A DNA stretch of 64,000 bases. Origin: DATBJJ01 sp036556425 (GTDB lineage Bacteria > Acidobacteriota > Vicinamibacteria > Vicinamibacterales > 2-12-FULL-66-21). Under the pieces are notes generated by a model, which was not told the DNA's origin, ran no database searches, and saw only the letters and a program-made list of their open reading frames with translations. Positions 7,766-19,373 of the stretch are shown here, in pieces. The position numbers and the translations under genes were made by a program. Numbering within the stretch: position 1 is the stretch's first letter; each line of letters begins with the position of its first letter. The DNA is taken from NCBI GenBank assembly GCA_036556425.1, contig DATBJJ010000060.1, forward strand, positions 1 to 64,000. The letters are read 5' to 3'.

Positions 7766-10660
7766 ATGTACGTCCCCGTGAGCACCTATCGTCTTCAGTT
7801 GCACGCGGACTTTCCGTTCGCGGCCGCGACGGCCGTCGCGCCGTACCTCGCGCGGCTCGGCGTGGGCGCGTGCTACACGTCGCCGTACTTCACGGCCATG
7901 CCCGGCAGCACGCACGGCTACGACGTGTCCGATCACAACACGATCAACCCGGAGCTCGGCGGCGCCGACGCGCACGCGCGCTTCACGGAGTGCCTCTCCT
8001 CGATCGGCCTCGGCCACATCGTCGACTTCGTACCGAATCACATGGGGATCGGCACGTCCGCGAACCAGTGGTGGAACGACGTGCTCGAGAACGGCCCCGG
8101 CTCGCCCGCCGCGCGGTTCTTCGACATCGACTGGACGCCCGTGAAAGCCGTCCTTCACGCGAAGGTGCTGCTGCCCATCCTCGGCGATCAATACGGCCGC
8201 GTGCTCGAGCGCGGCGAGCTGACGGTCGCCTTCCGCAGCGGCCTCCTCGTCGTGCGCTATGGCGATCTGGAGCTGCCGATCAATCCGAAGCACGTGCCGC
8301 AGGTGATGCGGCTCGCGGTCGGCCCGCTGACCGAGGCGCTCGGCGCCGACAATCCGCAGCTTCATGAGTTCCTGAGCATCCTCACGTCGCTGCAGAATCT
8401 GCCGGCCAACGCCGAGCAGGAGGCGAGCCTCGCCGCGGAACGTCAGCGCGAGAAGGAGGTCGCGCGCGCGCGGCTCGAAAGGCTCGTCGCCGAGGCGCCC
8501 GCGATCGGCGAGCACATCGACGCGGCCGTGCGCGGCGTGAACGGCGAAGCCGGAAAGCCCGAGAGCTTCAACGCGCTGCACGATCTCCTGGAGGCGCAGT
8601 CGTACCGGTTGTCGTACTGGCGCACCGCGTCGCACGAGATAAACTACCGGCGGTTCTTCGACGTCAACACGCTCGCGGGGCTGCGTGTGGAGGACGGCGC
8701 CGTCTTTGCCGCGACGCACGAGCTCCTCTCGCGGCTCATTGCGGAGAAGAAGGTCCAGGCGGTGCGCGTCGATCATCCCGACGGCCTCTTCGATCCCACG
8801 CAGTACTTCCGCATGCTCCAAGAACTGGGCGGCGGCGATCTCTACGTGCTCGCGGAAAAAATCCTGTCGCGGCACGAGACGCTGCCGGCGCGTTGGGCCG
8901 TCGCCGGCACGACGGGCTACAACTACCTCAACGATCTGAACGGCCTGTTCATCAACGGCGCCGAATCGAAGCGCCTCCGGCGAGCCTACGCGAAGTTGAC
9001 CGGCCACACCGATCCGTTCGAGGACGTGATCTACGAAGGCAAGCGGCTGATCATGGAAACGGCGATGGCGAGCGAGCTGAAGGTGCTCGCGCACGCGCTC
9101 GAGCGGATCGCGGACGGCAACCGCCGCTCACGCGATTTCACGCTCGACAGCCTGCGCGACGCGATCACGGAAGTCGTCGCGTGCTTCCCCGTCTATCGCA
9201 CCTACGTCGACGACGACGGGTGGACGCCAGGCGATCGCGCCGTCGTCGCGCGCGCGATCGCGCGCGCCCGCCGCCGCAACCCGGCGATGGAGTCGATGGT
9301 GTTCGACTTCATCCGCGAAGTCATCATGGCGCGAAGCCCGGAAGGAGCGGAGGAGCCCCGTCCGAACGAACGCCGCGCGGGCTATCCGCCCGCGCATGCC
9401 GACGAAGCGCGCGACCGCCTGCGCTTCGCGATGAAGTTCCAGCAATACACGGGGCCGGTGCACGCGAAGGGCGTCGAGGACACGGCGTTCTTCCGCTACA
9501 ACCTGCTGTTGTCGCTGAACGAGGTCGGCGGCGATCCCGAGCGCATCGGCCGCACCGTCGAGGAGTTTCACGATTCCAACGCGCGCAGGCTCGAGTCGCA
9601 TCCGCACGAGATGCTCGCGACCGCCACGCACGACACGAAGCTCGGCGAGGACACCCGCGCGCGCGTGAACGTCATCTCGGAGATCGCCGATTCCTGGTCG
9701 CGTGAGGTCGTGCGGTGGATGCGGCTGAACCGGACGCATCGCGCGATCGTCGACGGCGAGCCGGCGCCCGATCGCAACGACGAGTACCGCTTCTACCAGG
9801 CCCTCGCCGGCGTCTGGCCCTTCGATCGTCAGCCCGACGCCGATCTGATCGAGCGGCTCAAGGGATACATGCTCAAGTCGGTGAAGGAAGCCAAGCTCCA
9901 TACGAGCTGGCTGTCGCCGAACGAGGAGTACGAGTCGGCGGTTGCGAAGTTCGTCGATCGGACGCTGTCCGGCTCGGGCGCGGCGCGGTTTCTACCGGCC
10001 TTCTCGCCGATCGCGAGGCGGATCGCGCAGGTTGGGATGACGAATGGCCTCGCGCAGGTTGCGCTCAAGCTCGGCTCGCCCGGCGTCCCCGATTTCTATC
10101 AGGGCACGGAGCTCTGGGATCTGAGCCTCGTCGATCCGGACAATCGGCGGCCCGTGGACTTCACGGCACGCACCAGCGCGCTCGCGGACGTCGAAGACGT
10201 GCTGGCGCTGCCGCCCGAGGAACGCGCATCCCGAATCGCGGAGATGATCGCGCAGTGGATCGACGGCCGGATCAAGCTGCTCCTGACGACGGCCGGCTTG
10301 CGCCTGCGGCGCGAATGGCCCGATCTGTTCCTGTCGGGCCGATACGTGCCGCTGAAGACCGAGGCCACGGTGCCCGCGGGCCTTGTCGCGTTCGCACGCG
10401 CCCTCGACACGCGCGTCGTCCTCGTCGTCGCGCCGCGCCTGATCGCGCCGCTCGTCTCCGACGCGTCGCCCGTACCGATTGGCGCCGACGCGTGGAAGAC
10501 GTCGCGGATCCTGCTGCCGCCGGAGCTCGCCGACCGCACGTTCCATCACGTGCTCACCGGTGCAGAGATCGTTCCGGCGTCGGCCGGCGGAGAAGCCTGG
10601 CTCTTCGCCGGCCAGGTCTTCGCGACGGCGCCTGTCGCGCTGTTGCGGACGAAGAACTGA
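7766..10660 (+). CDS. treY: Malto-oligosyltrehalose synthase TreY
   Basis: A GH13 enzyme of 964 aa that converts the reducing end of maltodextrin to a trehalosyl unit by intramolecular transglucosylation. The start MYVPVSTYRLQLHADFPF and the block YTSPYFTAMPGSTHGYDVSDHNTINPELGG are diagnostic for TreY. Candidate catalytic residues are Asp336 (VRVDHPDGLFDP), Glu364 (YVLAEKIL) and Asp623 (ATATHDTKLGED). The ATG lies 11 nt after the treS stop behind GAGGA. TreY normally acts with TreZ, which releases free trehalose; treZ is not in this window. Confidence 0.93.
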   Translation: MYVPVSTYRLQLHADFPFAAATAVAPYLARLGVGACYTSPYFTAMPGSTHGYDVSDHNTINPELGGADAHARFTECLSSIGLGHIVDFVPNHMGIGTSANQWWNDVLENGPGSPAARFFDIDWTPVKAVLHAKVLLPILGDQYGRVLERGELTVAFRSGLLVVRYGDLELPINPKHVPQVMRLAVGPLTEALGADNPQLHEFLSILTSLQNLPANAEQEASLAAERQREKEVARARLERLVAEAPAIGEHIDAAVRGVNGEAGKPESFNALHDLLEAQSYRLSYWRTASHEINYRRFFDVNTLAGLRVEDGAVFAATHELLSRLIAEKKVQAVRVDHPDGLFDPTQYFRMLQELGGGDLYVLAEKILSRHETLPARWAVAGTTGYNYLNDLNGLFINGAESKRLRRAYAKLTGHTDPFEDVIYEGKRLIMETAMASELKVLAHALERIADGNRRSRDFTLDSLRDAITEVVACFPVYRTYVDDDGWTPGDRAVVARAIARARRRNPAMESMVFDFIREVIMARSPEGAEEPRPNERRAGYPPAHADEARDRLRFAMKFQQYTGPVHAKGVEDTAFFRYNLLLSLNEVGGDPERIGRTVEEFHDSNARRLESHPHEMLATATHDTKLGEDTRARVNVISEIADSWSREVVRWMRLNRTHRAIVDGEPAPDRNDEYRFYQALAGVWPFDRQPDADLIERLKGYMLKSVKEAKLHTSWLSPNEEYESAVAKFVDRTLSGSGAARFLPAFSPIARRIAQVGMTNGLAQVALKLGSPGVPDFYQGTELWDLSLVDPDNRRPVDFTARTSALADVEDVLALPPEERASRIAEMIAQWIDGRIKLLLTTAGLRLRREWPDLFLSGRYVPLKTEATVPAGLVAFARALDTRVVLVVAPRLIAPLVSDASPVPIGADAWKTSRILLPPELADRTFHHVLTGAEIVPASAGGEAWLFAGQVFATAPVALLRTKN

Positions 10661-10671
10661 GCGTTCTTCGT
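10649..10671. terminator. Hairpin between convergent treY and the S9 peptidase gene
   Basis: A perfect 9-bp stem ACGAAGAAC / GTTCTTCGT with 5-nt loop TGAGC. It includes the treY stop codon and ends 3 bp before the stop of the opposing peptidase gene. On the + strand it is followed by TCTTAGTTT. The position suits a shared bidirectional terminator, although the stem is not very GC-rich and the T-tract is weak. Confidence 0.45.
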
Positions 10672-10673
10672 TC

Positions 10674-13436
<2,763 letters not shown>

Positions 13437-13498
13437 ACCTTCTCCTCCTGAGTGGCGGATGGTGAACGCTAGCAGGTTCTGCCGGGCAACGGCAAATC

Positions 13499-14140
13499 CT
13501 ACGAGATGCGCTTGAGGGGCTCGAGCTTGGGAGGGCGCTTCCCGTTCCGGACGGCGCCAAGCACGGGAATGTAACCGAGCTCCGCGCCCGACGACACCGA
13601 CCGGAGGAGTAGGCCGCCGCGGCTCATGTCGCCGCGTCCGACGAAGTCGGCCGGAAAGAGCAGGCGCTGTCCGAAGATCCGCTGCAGGATCTCCACGTAT
13701 TTCGGCGAGGCGATGCTGCCGAGCAGGATCACGGCGCAATCCGGACCGATGTCCCGCTCGAGCGCGCGGGCGCTCGTCTCGAGCGGCTTGCGATACTTGG
13801 GATTGTCGAGCGCGATGTCGACGCGCGCGAAGGCGCGGAGCGCGTCGAGCGTGACCGGCGTATCGATCGCGCGCAAGCCGGCGCTCGGCGTGATCACGAA
13901 CGCGCCGGTCCCTGAAATCGACGACGACGGGTCGGGCGGCCGCGCGAACGCGCGGGCGTACGCGAGCTTGCCGCGAAAGTACAAGCCGCTCAAAAACGCG
14001 AAGACGTCGCCGAGCGGCGCGCCCTCGCGCGCGCGAAGCCGCACCGCCAGATCGAACGTCGCGCGCTCCGACATCACGATGCGCGCGCGGTTGCCGCCGC
14101 AGTTCGCGGGCGAAAGAAGGAAAATCTGGGACGCCACCAC
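13499..14140 (-). CDS. Conserved hypothetical protein (unknown function)
   Basis: A protein of 213 aa with no named domain I can assign. The opening SQIFLLSPANCGGNRA, then GAPLGDVFAFLSGLYFRGKLAYARAF, VITPSAG, VILLGSIASPKYVEIL and FPADFVGRGDMSRGGLLLR look like conserved blocks of a compact globular cytosolic protein. It has no signal peptide or TM helix. Two adjacent GTG codons could start it (14140 or 14137). Its 5' end lies 2 nt after the stop of the serine hydrolase gene, so the two are probably cotranscribed. I recall similar uncharacterised proteins but cannot name a function. Confidence 0.75.
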   Translation of the reverse strand: MVASQIFLLSPANCGGNRARIVMSERATFDLAVRLRAREGAPLGDVFAFLSGLYFRGKLAYARAFARPPDPSSSISGTGAFVITPSAGLRAIDTPVTLDALRAFARVDIALDNPKYRKPLETSARALERDIGPDCAVILLGSIASPKYVEILQRIFGQRLLFPADFVGRGDMSRGGLLLRSVSSGAELGYIPVLGAVRNGKRPPKLEPLKRIS

Positions 14141-14142
14141 AG

Positions 14143-15609
14143 CTATTTTCTATCGAACCGTATGTCGCGCACGCGCCCCGCGTCGACGAGGAGCGCATCG
14201 ACGCGGCCGTTCGGTCCGCGCGTGAAGCGGATCGTCATGTTGCGGACCCTGAACTGGCCGCCGGCGGCCGGCTGCGTCGCGATCGGCTCGGCGTCTTCGT
14301 CGCGCTGCACGAGAAGCTGACCACCCTTCGCGGCAATCGTGAAGGTCGCCTGGATTTCGTCGCTCACGTAGACGCCGCTGAGCTCGGCCGGGGATGTCGA
14401 ATCGCCCGCGGCCGGCGTCGACGACGGGTTGGGCTGACCTCCCCGTCCGGCGTTCGCGCCGCGCTGGCCGGCGGCAGGCTTCGGCTCCGTGAAGCGGTTC
14501 GCGATCGCGACGTCCGAGACCTCGCGCACGAGCGGCGCGAGCGTGATGCTCGAGACGTTGCACAGCGCGGCGACGCTGAAGTGCAGGTCCGGAAATCTGA
14601 TCAAATGCGCGCGGTACCCGCCGAGCGAGCCGCCGTGCTCGACGATCGGCACTCCGCGATATTGCCCGATCTCCAGACCCCACGCATAGGTCAGCGGTTT
14701 GCCGCTCGCGAGCGTTCCCGTCTTCTGCACCTCGCCCACGAGCGCTTTGCCGCCGACCGCCGCGCTATAGAAGTTCTCGTCCCACCGGCGCAGATCGCGG
14801 ACCGTCGTGAAGAGTCCGCCGGCGCCCACGCGCTCACCTGCCGGCGTATCGATCCGCGGCTCGCCCTTCGCGCTCCACGTATAGCCGTACGCGCGCCCGC
14901 GTATCACTCTCGACGCATCGTCGCCGAAGAACGTGGAGGTCATGCCAAGCGGCTTGAAGATGTGCGTCTCCGCGAACGCGCCGAACGGCATCTTCGCGGC
15001 GCGGCCGACGACCATCGCAAGGAGCGTGTAGCCGGTGTTCGAGTAGAGGTAGTCCTCGCCCGGCGCGAAGTTGAGCGCCTTCTGCCGGGCCGCGAGGCGG
15101 AGAATCGACGGGTTGTCGAAGAGCGCGTCCTGCCGCCGGCCCGCGATCGAGAGGAGCGTGTAGAAATCGCGCAGGCCGCTCGTGTGATGCACGAGATGGC
15201 GCACCGTGATCGCATCCGCGTACGCCGGCAGCTCCGGAAGATGTTTGCGGATTGAATCGTCGGCGGCGAGCAGGCCTTTCTGAATCGCGAGCGCCGCTGC
15301 GAACGCCGTGAACTGCTTCGAGACCGAGCCGACATAGAACACCGTATCGGGGGCGATCGCGACGTCGTGCTCGAGATCGGCCATCCCGTATCCGCGCTCG
15401 TAGAGGATCCGTCCGTCCTTGTACAGCGCGACCGCGCAGCCCGGCGACTGACGGCTGTCCCACTCGGCGAAGATCTTGTCGACCTGGAGTCGCGCGGAGA
15501 ATCGTTGCGCGCCGGAGGACACTAAAACGGCAAGTGCGAGGGCGACGATCGTGGCGGCTCTTCGAGCAGCGAGGTGCGAGCCGCGGGCCGCGGTCACTTG
15601 ACGGGCCAT
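14143..15609 (-). CDS. Serine hydrolase of the beta-lactamase/penicillin-binding fold
   Basis: A protein of 488 aa with an N-terminal signal-like segment (about 15-34, AATIVALALAVLVSSG), so it is exported. The class C beta-lactamase-type domain shows SVSK (Ser95, Lys98), YSN in YLYSNTGYTLL, and HGG (EHGGSLGGYR) in place of KTG. Such proteins are mostly esterases, D-aminopeptidases or transpeptidase-like enzymes; true beta-lactamase activity is not implied. A C-terminal region (about 390-488, LSGVYVSDEIQATFTI) resembles the small beta domain often attached to these hydrolases. The ATG lies 16 nt inside the end of the sulfatase gene, indicating one operon. Confidence 0.88.
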   Translation of the reverse strand: MARQVTAARGSHLAARRAATIVALALAVLVSSGAQRFSARLQVDKIFAEWDSRQSPGCAVALYKDGRILYERGYGMADLEHDVAIAPDTVFYVGSVSKQFTAFAAALAIQKGLLAADDSIRKHLPELPAYADAITVRHLVHHTSGLRDFYTLLSIAGRRQDALFDNPSILRLAARQKALNFAPGEDYLYSNTGYTLLAMVVGRAAKMPFGAFAETHIFKPLGMTSTFFGDDASRVIRGRAYGYTWSAKGEPRIDTPAGERVGAGGLFTTVRDLRRWDENFYSAAVGGKALVGEVQKTGTLASGKPLTYAWGLEIGQYRGVPIVEHGGSLGGYRAHLIRFPDLHFSVAALCNVSSITLAPLVREVSDVAIANRFTEPKPAAGQRGANAGRGGQPNPSSTPAAGDSTSPAELSGVYVSDEIQATFTIAAKGGQLLVQRDEDAEPIATQPAAGGQFRVRNMTIRFTRGPNGRVDALLVDAGRVRDIRFDRK

Positions 15610-16988
15610 CGTTCCGAGTCCGTGCGTGCGGTTCGAAGGTACTTCTCGATGCGCGCGACGATGGCGGGCTCCTTCGCGGCCACGTCACGCTCCTCGTGCG
15701 GATCCTTCGCGAGATCGTACAGCTCGAGCGGCGCGTCTTTCTTCAACCGTACCGCTTTCCACGCCCCCATCCGGACCGCCTGTTGGAAGCCGCGCTCGTG
15801 GAACTCCCAGTACATGAAGTCGTGCGACGCTTGACGCCCGCCGCGGAGCGCGCGCGCCATCGAGATCCCGTCGATGCCTGTGGGCGTGCGCGCACGGCCG
15901 ATGTCGGCGAGCGTCGGCAGCAGGTCCCAATGCGCCCACACGTGATCGCTGACGCGGCCGGCGGGAATCGTCCCGGTCCACTTCGCGATCATCGGCACGC
16001 GGATGCCGCCCTCGTAGAGATCGCGCTTGATCCCGCGCAGGCCGCCGGAGCTCTTGAAGAAGACGGGATCCGCGCCCCCCTCCTGATGCGGACCGTTGTC
16101 GCTGATGAAGAGCACGAGCGTCCGGCGCTCGAGGCCGCGATCGCGGACCGCGTCCGTCAAGCGTCCGATGTCGCGATCCATTCGCGTGATCATCGCGGCA
16201 AACGCTGCCTTCGGCGAGGGCTGCGACCGGTAGCCGAGCGATGCGCCGTCGATCGTCGCGCCGCTCTCGCGCTTGTCGGCGGCCGCGTTGACGAACGGCT
16301 TTTCAGGGAAACGCCCCTCGAACGGCGCCATCGAATCGGCCGGCGCGCGCAGCTCCGCGTGCGGGACGGTGTAGTTGAGGTACACGAAGAACGGCTTCGC
16401 GTCCGGCGCGGTGATGAAGGCTTCCGCCTCGCGCGTGAAGAGATCGTTCACGTAATCGCGCGTGACGTCGACGTCGACGCGCTGGCTGTTTCGATAGAGA
16501 TGATCCGTGAACTGCCGGTGCGCATGCCGATGATCGAGGAACCCGAACGAGTAATCGAAGCCTTTCTTGTCGGGCTGACCGGACGAGCCGGGTCCGCCGA
16601 GTCCGTACTTGCCGATCGCGGCGGTGCGGTAGCCGGCCTCGCGGAGCGCCATCGCGATCGTCACGTCCTGCTCGCGCAGCGGGATGTCGCCATTGCCGCG
16701 GATCCACGCGTGGCCGGTGTGGAAGCCGGTCATCAACGCGGCGCGGGACGGCGCGCACACCGTGCTTCCGGAGTAATAGTTCGTGAAGCGGATCCCCTCG
16801 CGGGCCAGCCGCGCGAGATTCGGGGTCTCGAAGTGCGTTTGCCCGTACGCGCTCAGATCGCCGTATCCGAGATCGTCGGCCTGCACGAGCAGGATGTTCG
16901 GACGATCGGCCGCGTTCTGCCGAATGCCGGTTTCGCCGACCCCGACGCAAACGATCGCGGCGGCGAAAGCGAGGAGGACGCGTGTCAC
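15594..16988 (-). CDS. Exported sulfatase (arylsulfatase type)
   Basis: A sulfatase of 464 aa in the alkaline phosphatase superfamily that hydrolyses sulfate esters. The N-terminal segment VTRVLLAFAAAIVCVG is a signal peptide. Metal-binding residues appear in RPNILLVQADDLGYGDL. Cys78 in TVCAPSRAALMTG fits the CxPSR signature and should be converted to formylglycine by an FGE maturase. A later DNGPHQEGGADPVF block completes the site. No ATG is available; GTG at 16988 sits directly before the signal peptide and just outside a dispersed repeat. It is followed by the serine hydrolase gene (16-nt overlap). Confidence 0.88.
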   Translation of the reverse strand: MTRVLLAFAAAIVCVGVGETGIRQNAADRPNILLVQADDLGYGDLSAYGQTHFETPNLARLAREGIRFTNYYSGSTVCAPSRAALMTGFHTGHAWIRGNGDIPLREQDVTIAMALREAGYRTAAIGKYGLGGPGSSGQPDKKGFDYSFGFLDHRHAHRQFTDHLYRNSQRVDVDVTRDYVNDLFTREAEAFITAPDAKPFFVYLNYTVPHAELRAPADSMAPFEGRFPEKPFVNAAADKRESGATIDGASLGYRSQPSPKAAFAAMITRMDRDIGRLTDAVRDRGLERRTLVLFISDNGPHQEGGADPVFFKSSGGLRGIKRDLYEGGIRVPMIAKWTGTIPAGRVSDHVWAHWDLLPTLADIGRARTPTGIDGISMARALRGGRQASHDFMYWEFHERGFQQAVRMGAWKAVRLKKDAPLELYDLAKDPHEERDVAAKEPAIVARIEKYLRTARTDSERWPVK

Positions 16989-16991
16989 GGC

Positions 16992-17080
16992 GCTAGACGT
17001 TATCACGCAGATCGCGCGGATTGCTCCGGATTCCGTGGATCGGATCCGCGTGACCCGCGTGAATCCGCGTGATCCGCGTC
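16992..17080. repeat. GATCCGCG-type dispersed repeat, inverted arrangement (copy B)
   Basis: The left half (CTAGACG..ATCACGCAGATCGCGCGGATT) and the right half (GGATCCGCGTGA..GATCCGCGTC) carry the same units in opposite orientation. The element occupies half of the 190-bp gap between the divergent sulfatase and SPFH genes. Promoters for both genes must lie in or beside it. The rest of the gap shows nothing I recognise apart from the ribosome site of the SPFH gene. Confidence 0.72.
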
Positions 17081-17178
17081 GCATGTGCCAATCCGGATCA
17101 CCCGCAACCCACACGAAATCCGCGCGAAATGGGAGTCCGCTAGCATCTCTACAGCGGACGCTGCAAAAGGAGGCACAA

Positions 17179-17985
17179 ATGGACGGGATGAGACGCGGGT
17201 TGATGGGACTGGCCGTGTTGGTGCTGCTCGGCGTGCTGGCGGCAAGCTCCACGTCGTGCGTGCGCACGGGCCACGTCGGGGTCGTCACGGTGTTCGGACG
17301 CGTCACCGGCCGGGTGATGGGGGAGGGCATCCACCTCGTGAATCCGGTCGCACGCGTGCACGAGCTCGACATCAAGACGCGCGAGGTCAAGGAGCGCGCG
17401 TCGGTGCCGACGAAAGAGGGCCTCATCATGGGCGTCGAGGCGTCGGTGATCTATCACCTCGACTCGCAGCGCGCCGCTGAGGTCCTGCAGACGATCGGCG
17501 CGGACTACGCGGAGGTTCTGCTCATCCCGAACTTCCGCTCGGCCATCCGTGCCGTCACCGCCGCCAACACCGCGAGCTCGCTCTACTCGGACGCTCGTGA
17601 AGGCATCGCGCGGCAGATTCTCGCCGACCTGCAAGCCGTGCTCGCGCCTCGGGGCATCCGGATCGAGAACGTCCTGTTGCGCGACCTCCAGCTGCCCGAG
17701 ACGCTGAAGCACGCGATCGAGGCGAAGCAGCAGGCGCAGCAGGAAGCGCAGCGCATGGAGTACGTCCTCCTGCGCGAGAAGCAGGAATCCGAGCGGAAGC
17801 GCGTCGAGGCGCAGGGCATCAAGGACTTTCAGAACATCGTGAGCGAAGGCATCAGCGAGAAGCTGCTCGACTGGAAGGGCATCGAGGCGACGGTCGAGCT
17901 CGCGCGCAGCTCGAACGCGAAGGTGGTCGTCATCGGCAACACGAAGAGCGGCCTGCCGCTGATCTTCTCGGGCGACTCGAAATAA
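17179..17985 (+). CDS. SPFH/Band 7 (prohibitin-like) membrane protein
   Basis: A protein of 268 aa, membrane-anchored by an N-terminal hydrophobic segment (about 6-26, LMGLAVLVLLGVLAAS). A prohibitin-type SPFH domain follows (about 28-200: GHVGVVTVFGRVTGRVMGEGIHLVNP, then DIKTREVKE). The segment after it is a predicted coiled coil rich in Glu/Gln/Lys (HAIEAKQQAQQEAQRMEYVLLREKQESERKRVEAQG). These proteins oligomerise into membrane scaffolds and often control FtsH-type proteases. The ATG follows AAAAGGAGG. It is monocistronic and faces the amidohydrolase gene tail-to-tail with a 4-nt gap. Confidence 0.9.
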   Translation: MDGMRRGLMGLAVLVLLGVLAASSTSCVRTGHVGVVTVFGRVTGRVMGEGIHLVNPVARVHELDIKTREVKERASVPTKEGLIMGVEASVIYHLDSQRAAEVLQTIGADYAEVLLIPNFRSAIRAVTAANTASSLYSDAREGIARQILADLQAVLAPRGIRIENVLLRDLQLPETLKHAIEAKQQAQQEAQRMEYVLLREKQESERKRVEAQGIKDFQNIVSEGISEKLLDWKGIEATVELARSSNAKVVVIGNTKSGLPLIFSGDSK

Positions 17986-17989
17986 GAAA

Positions 17990-19357
17990 TCAGCGCGCGG
18001 CCTCGCGCGCCGCGCGCTCGAGCAGGGCCGCGAGCATCTTGCGATCGAGCCAGCGTCCGTCCTGCATGACGCCGGCGATTTGCTGGGTGCGCCGGATATC
18101 GCGCAGCGGATCACCGGCAAGGAGCACGAGGTCCGCCCTGTAGCCGGGCTCGATCGCGCCGAGCTCTTTTTCGAGATGGAACAACGCGGCGGGATTCATG
18201 GTCGCGGCGCGAAGCGCCTCTGCGGGCGTGAGGCCTACATTGCGCACGAGGCTCTCGAGCTCGCCGTGCAGACTCCAGCCGGGGTAGACGAGTGCGACCG
18301 CGGCGTCGCTGCCGGTGAGAAACGCCACGCCGGCGGCGTGCATCTCGCGCAAATCGCGAAACACGAGCGGCGCCATTTTCCTGATCACGTCGATCTGGCT
18401 CGCCGCGTCCGCCGCCTGCTTCTCGCCGATCTGCTCCGCCCAATCCGACGCGAGGTACTTCGTCACGAACCGCCGCCGCGGATCTTCCTTGAATCGCTTC
18501 ATCGCTTCGGCGTACGACAGGAACACGGAATTCTCGAGATTCACGGTCGTCGTACCCATGCGCACGCCCGCGGCGCGCATACGATCGAAGATCGCCCGGC
18601 GCTTCTCAGGTGGCGCCTCGAGCGGCGGAATCGCGATCAAGTGCTCGACGCTCGCCATGCGCGCCTCGATCGCATCGTCGATCCGCGGGGGCACGTGTCC
18701 CGCAAGGTCGAGATTCCTCGCGCGCGCGGCGGCGGCGATCGCGGCGAACGTCTCGGGATTGGCGACCGTACGAATCTTGAGGAAGTCGACGCCCGCGTCG
18801 GCCAGGCGATCGACGGCGGCCTGCGCTTCGGCCGGCGAGCCCACCGGCACGCGAAGGCGATCCACCGGCTCCACGGTCTTCTCGCGCTTCATCCGCTCGA
18901 CGTTCGCGCGCGATTCGAGGATCGGTCCGGACGTCTTGATGCGTGGACCGACTCGAACGCCGGACGCAATCTCCTTCCGCCAGAGTTGGACGTCGGCGAG
19001 ATCGCTTCCCATGTCGCGCACCGACGTGACGCCGTTCGCGATGAGCAGCGACAGCGATGGCGCGCCGAGCTTCGTCAGATGGACGTGCGTGTCCCAGAGC
19101 CCGGGGATCAAGTACTTCGCGCGGCCGTCGATGACGATTGTATTTGCCGGCGCTGTCCCGCTTGCCGGATCGACGCGGACGATGCGGCCGTTCGCGACCT
19201 CGACGGCCAGTCCCTCGTTCACCTTGCCCGACTCGAGATCGACGACGCCGACGTTCCAGAACGTCGTCGAGCGTGTCGCGGGCGATTGCCCGTGAAGCGC
19301 GGCCGCGGCCAAGGCCATCGACGCGACCGCGGCGCGAGCGAAGAATCGCGAGGGCAT
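17990..19357 (-). CDS. Exported amidohydrolase family protein
   Basis: A protein of 455 aa with a signal peptide (about 1-24, ending ALHGQS). The metal-dependent hydrolase fold follows: the HxH motif in IPGLWDTHVHLTKLG, a Lys in FLKIRTVANPET for the bridging carboxylate, His in LAGHVPP and VEHLI, and Asp in FLTGSDAA. This set matches the imidazolonepropionase/prolidase-like amidohydrolases common as secreted enzymes in Acidobacteriota. The substrate cannot be read from the sequence. It is the last gene of the yebC-ruv-fabH strand, 16 nt after the outer-membrane protein gene. Confidence 0.87.
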   Translation of the reverse strand: MPSRFFARAAVASMALAAAALHGQSPATRSTTFWNVGVVDLESGKVNEGLAVEVANGRIVRVDPASGTAPANTIVIDGRAKYLIPGLWDTHVHLTKLGAPSLSLLIANGVTSVRDMGSDLADVQLWRKEIASGVRVGPRIKTSGPILESRANVERMKREKTVEPVDRLRVPVGSPAEAQAAVDRLADAGVDFLKIRTVANPETFAAIAAAARARNLDLAGHVPPRIDDAIEARMASVEHLIAIPPLEAPPEKRRAIFDRMRAAGVRMGTTTVNLENSVFLSYAEAMKRFKEDPRRRFVTKYLASDWAEQIGEKQAADAASQIDVIRKMAPLVFRDLREMHAAGVAFLTGSDAAVALVYPGWSLHGELESLVRNVGLTPAEALRAATMNPAALFHLEKELGAIEPGYRADLVLLAGDPLRDIRRTQQIAGVMQDGRWLDRKMLAALLERAAREAAR

Positions 19358-19373
19358 GATGCGCCGGCGGCCG

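Noticed and set aside
14143..15609. Antibiotic-inactivating beta-lactamase
   Set aside because: It has the fold motifs but HGG instead of KTG and a long C-terminal domain, as in esterase/peptidase-type relatives.
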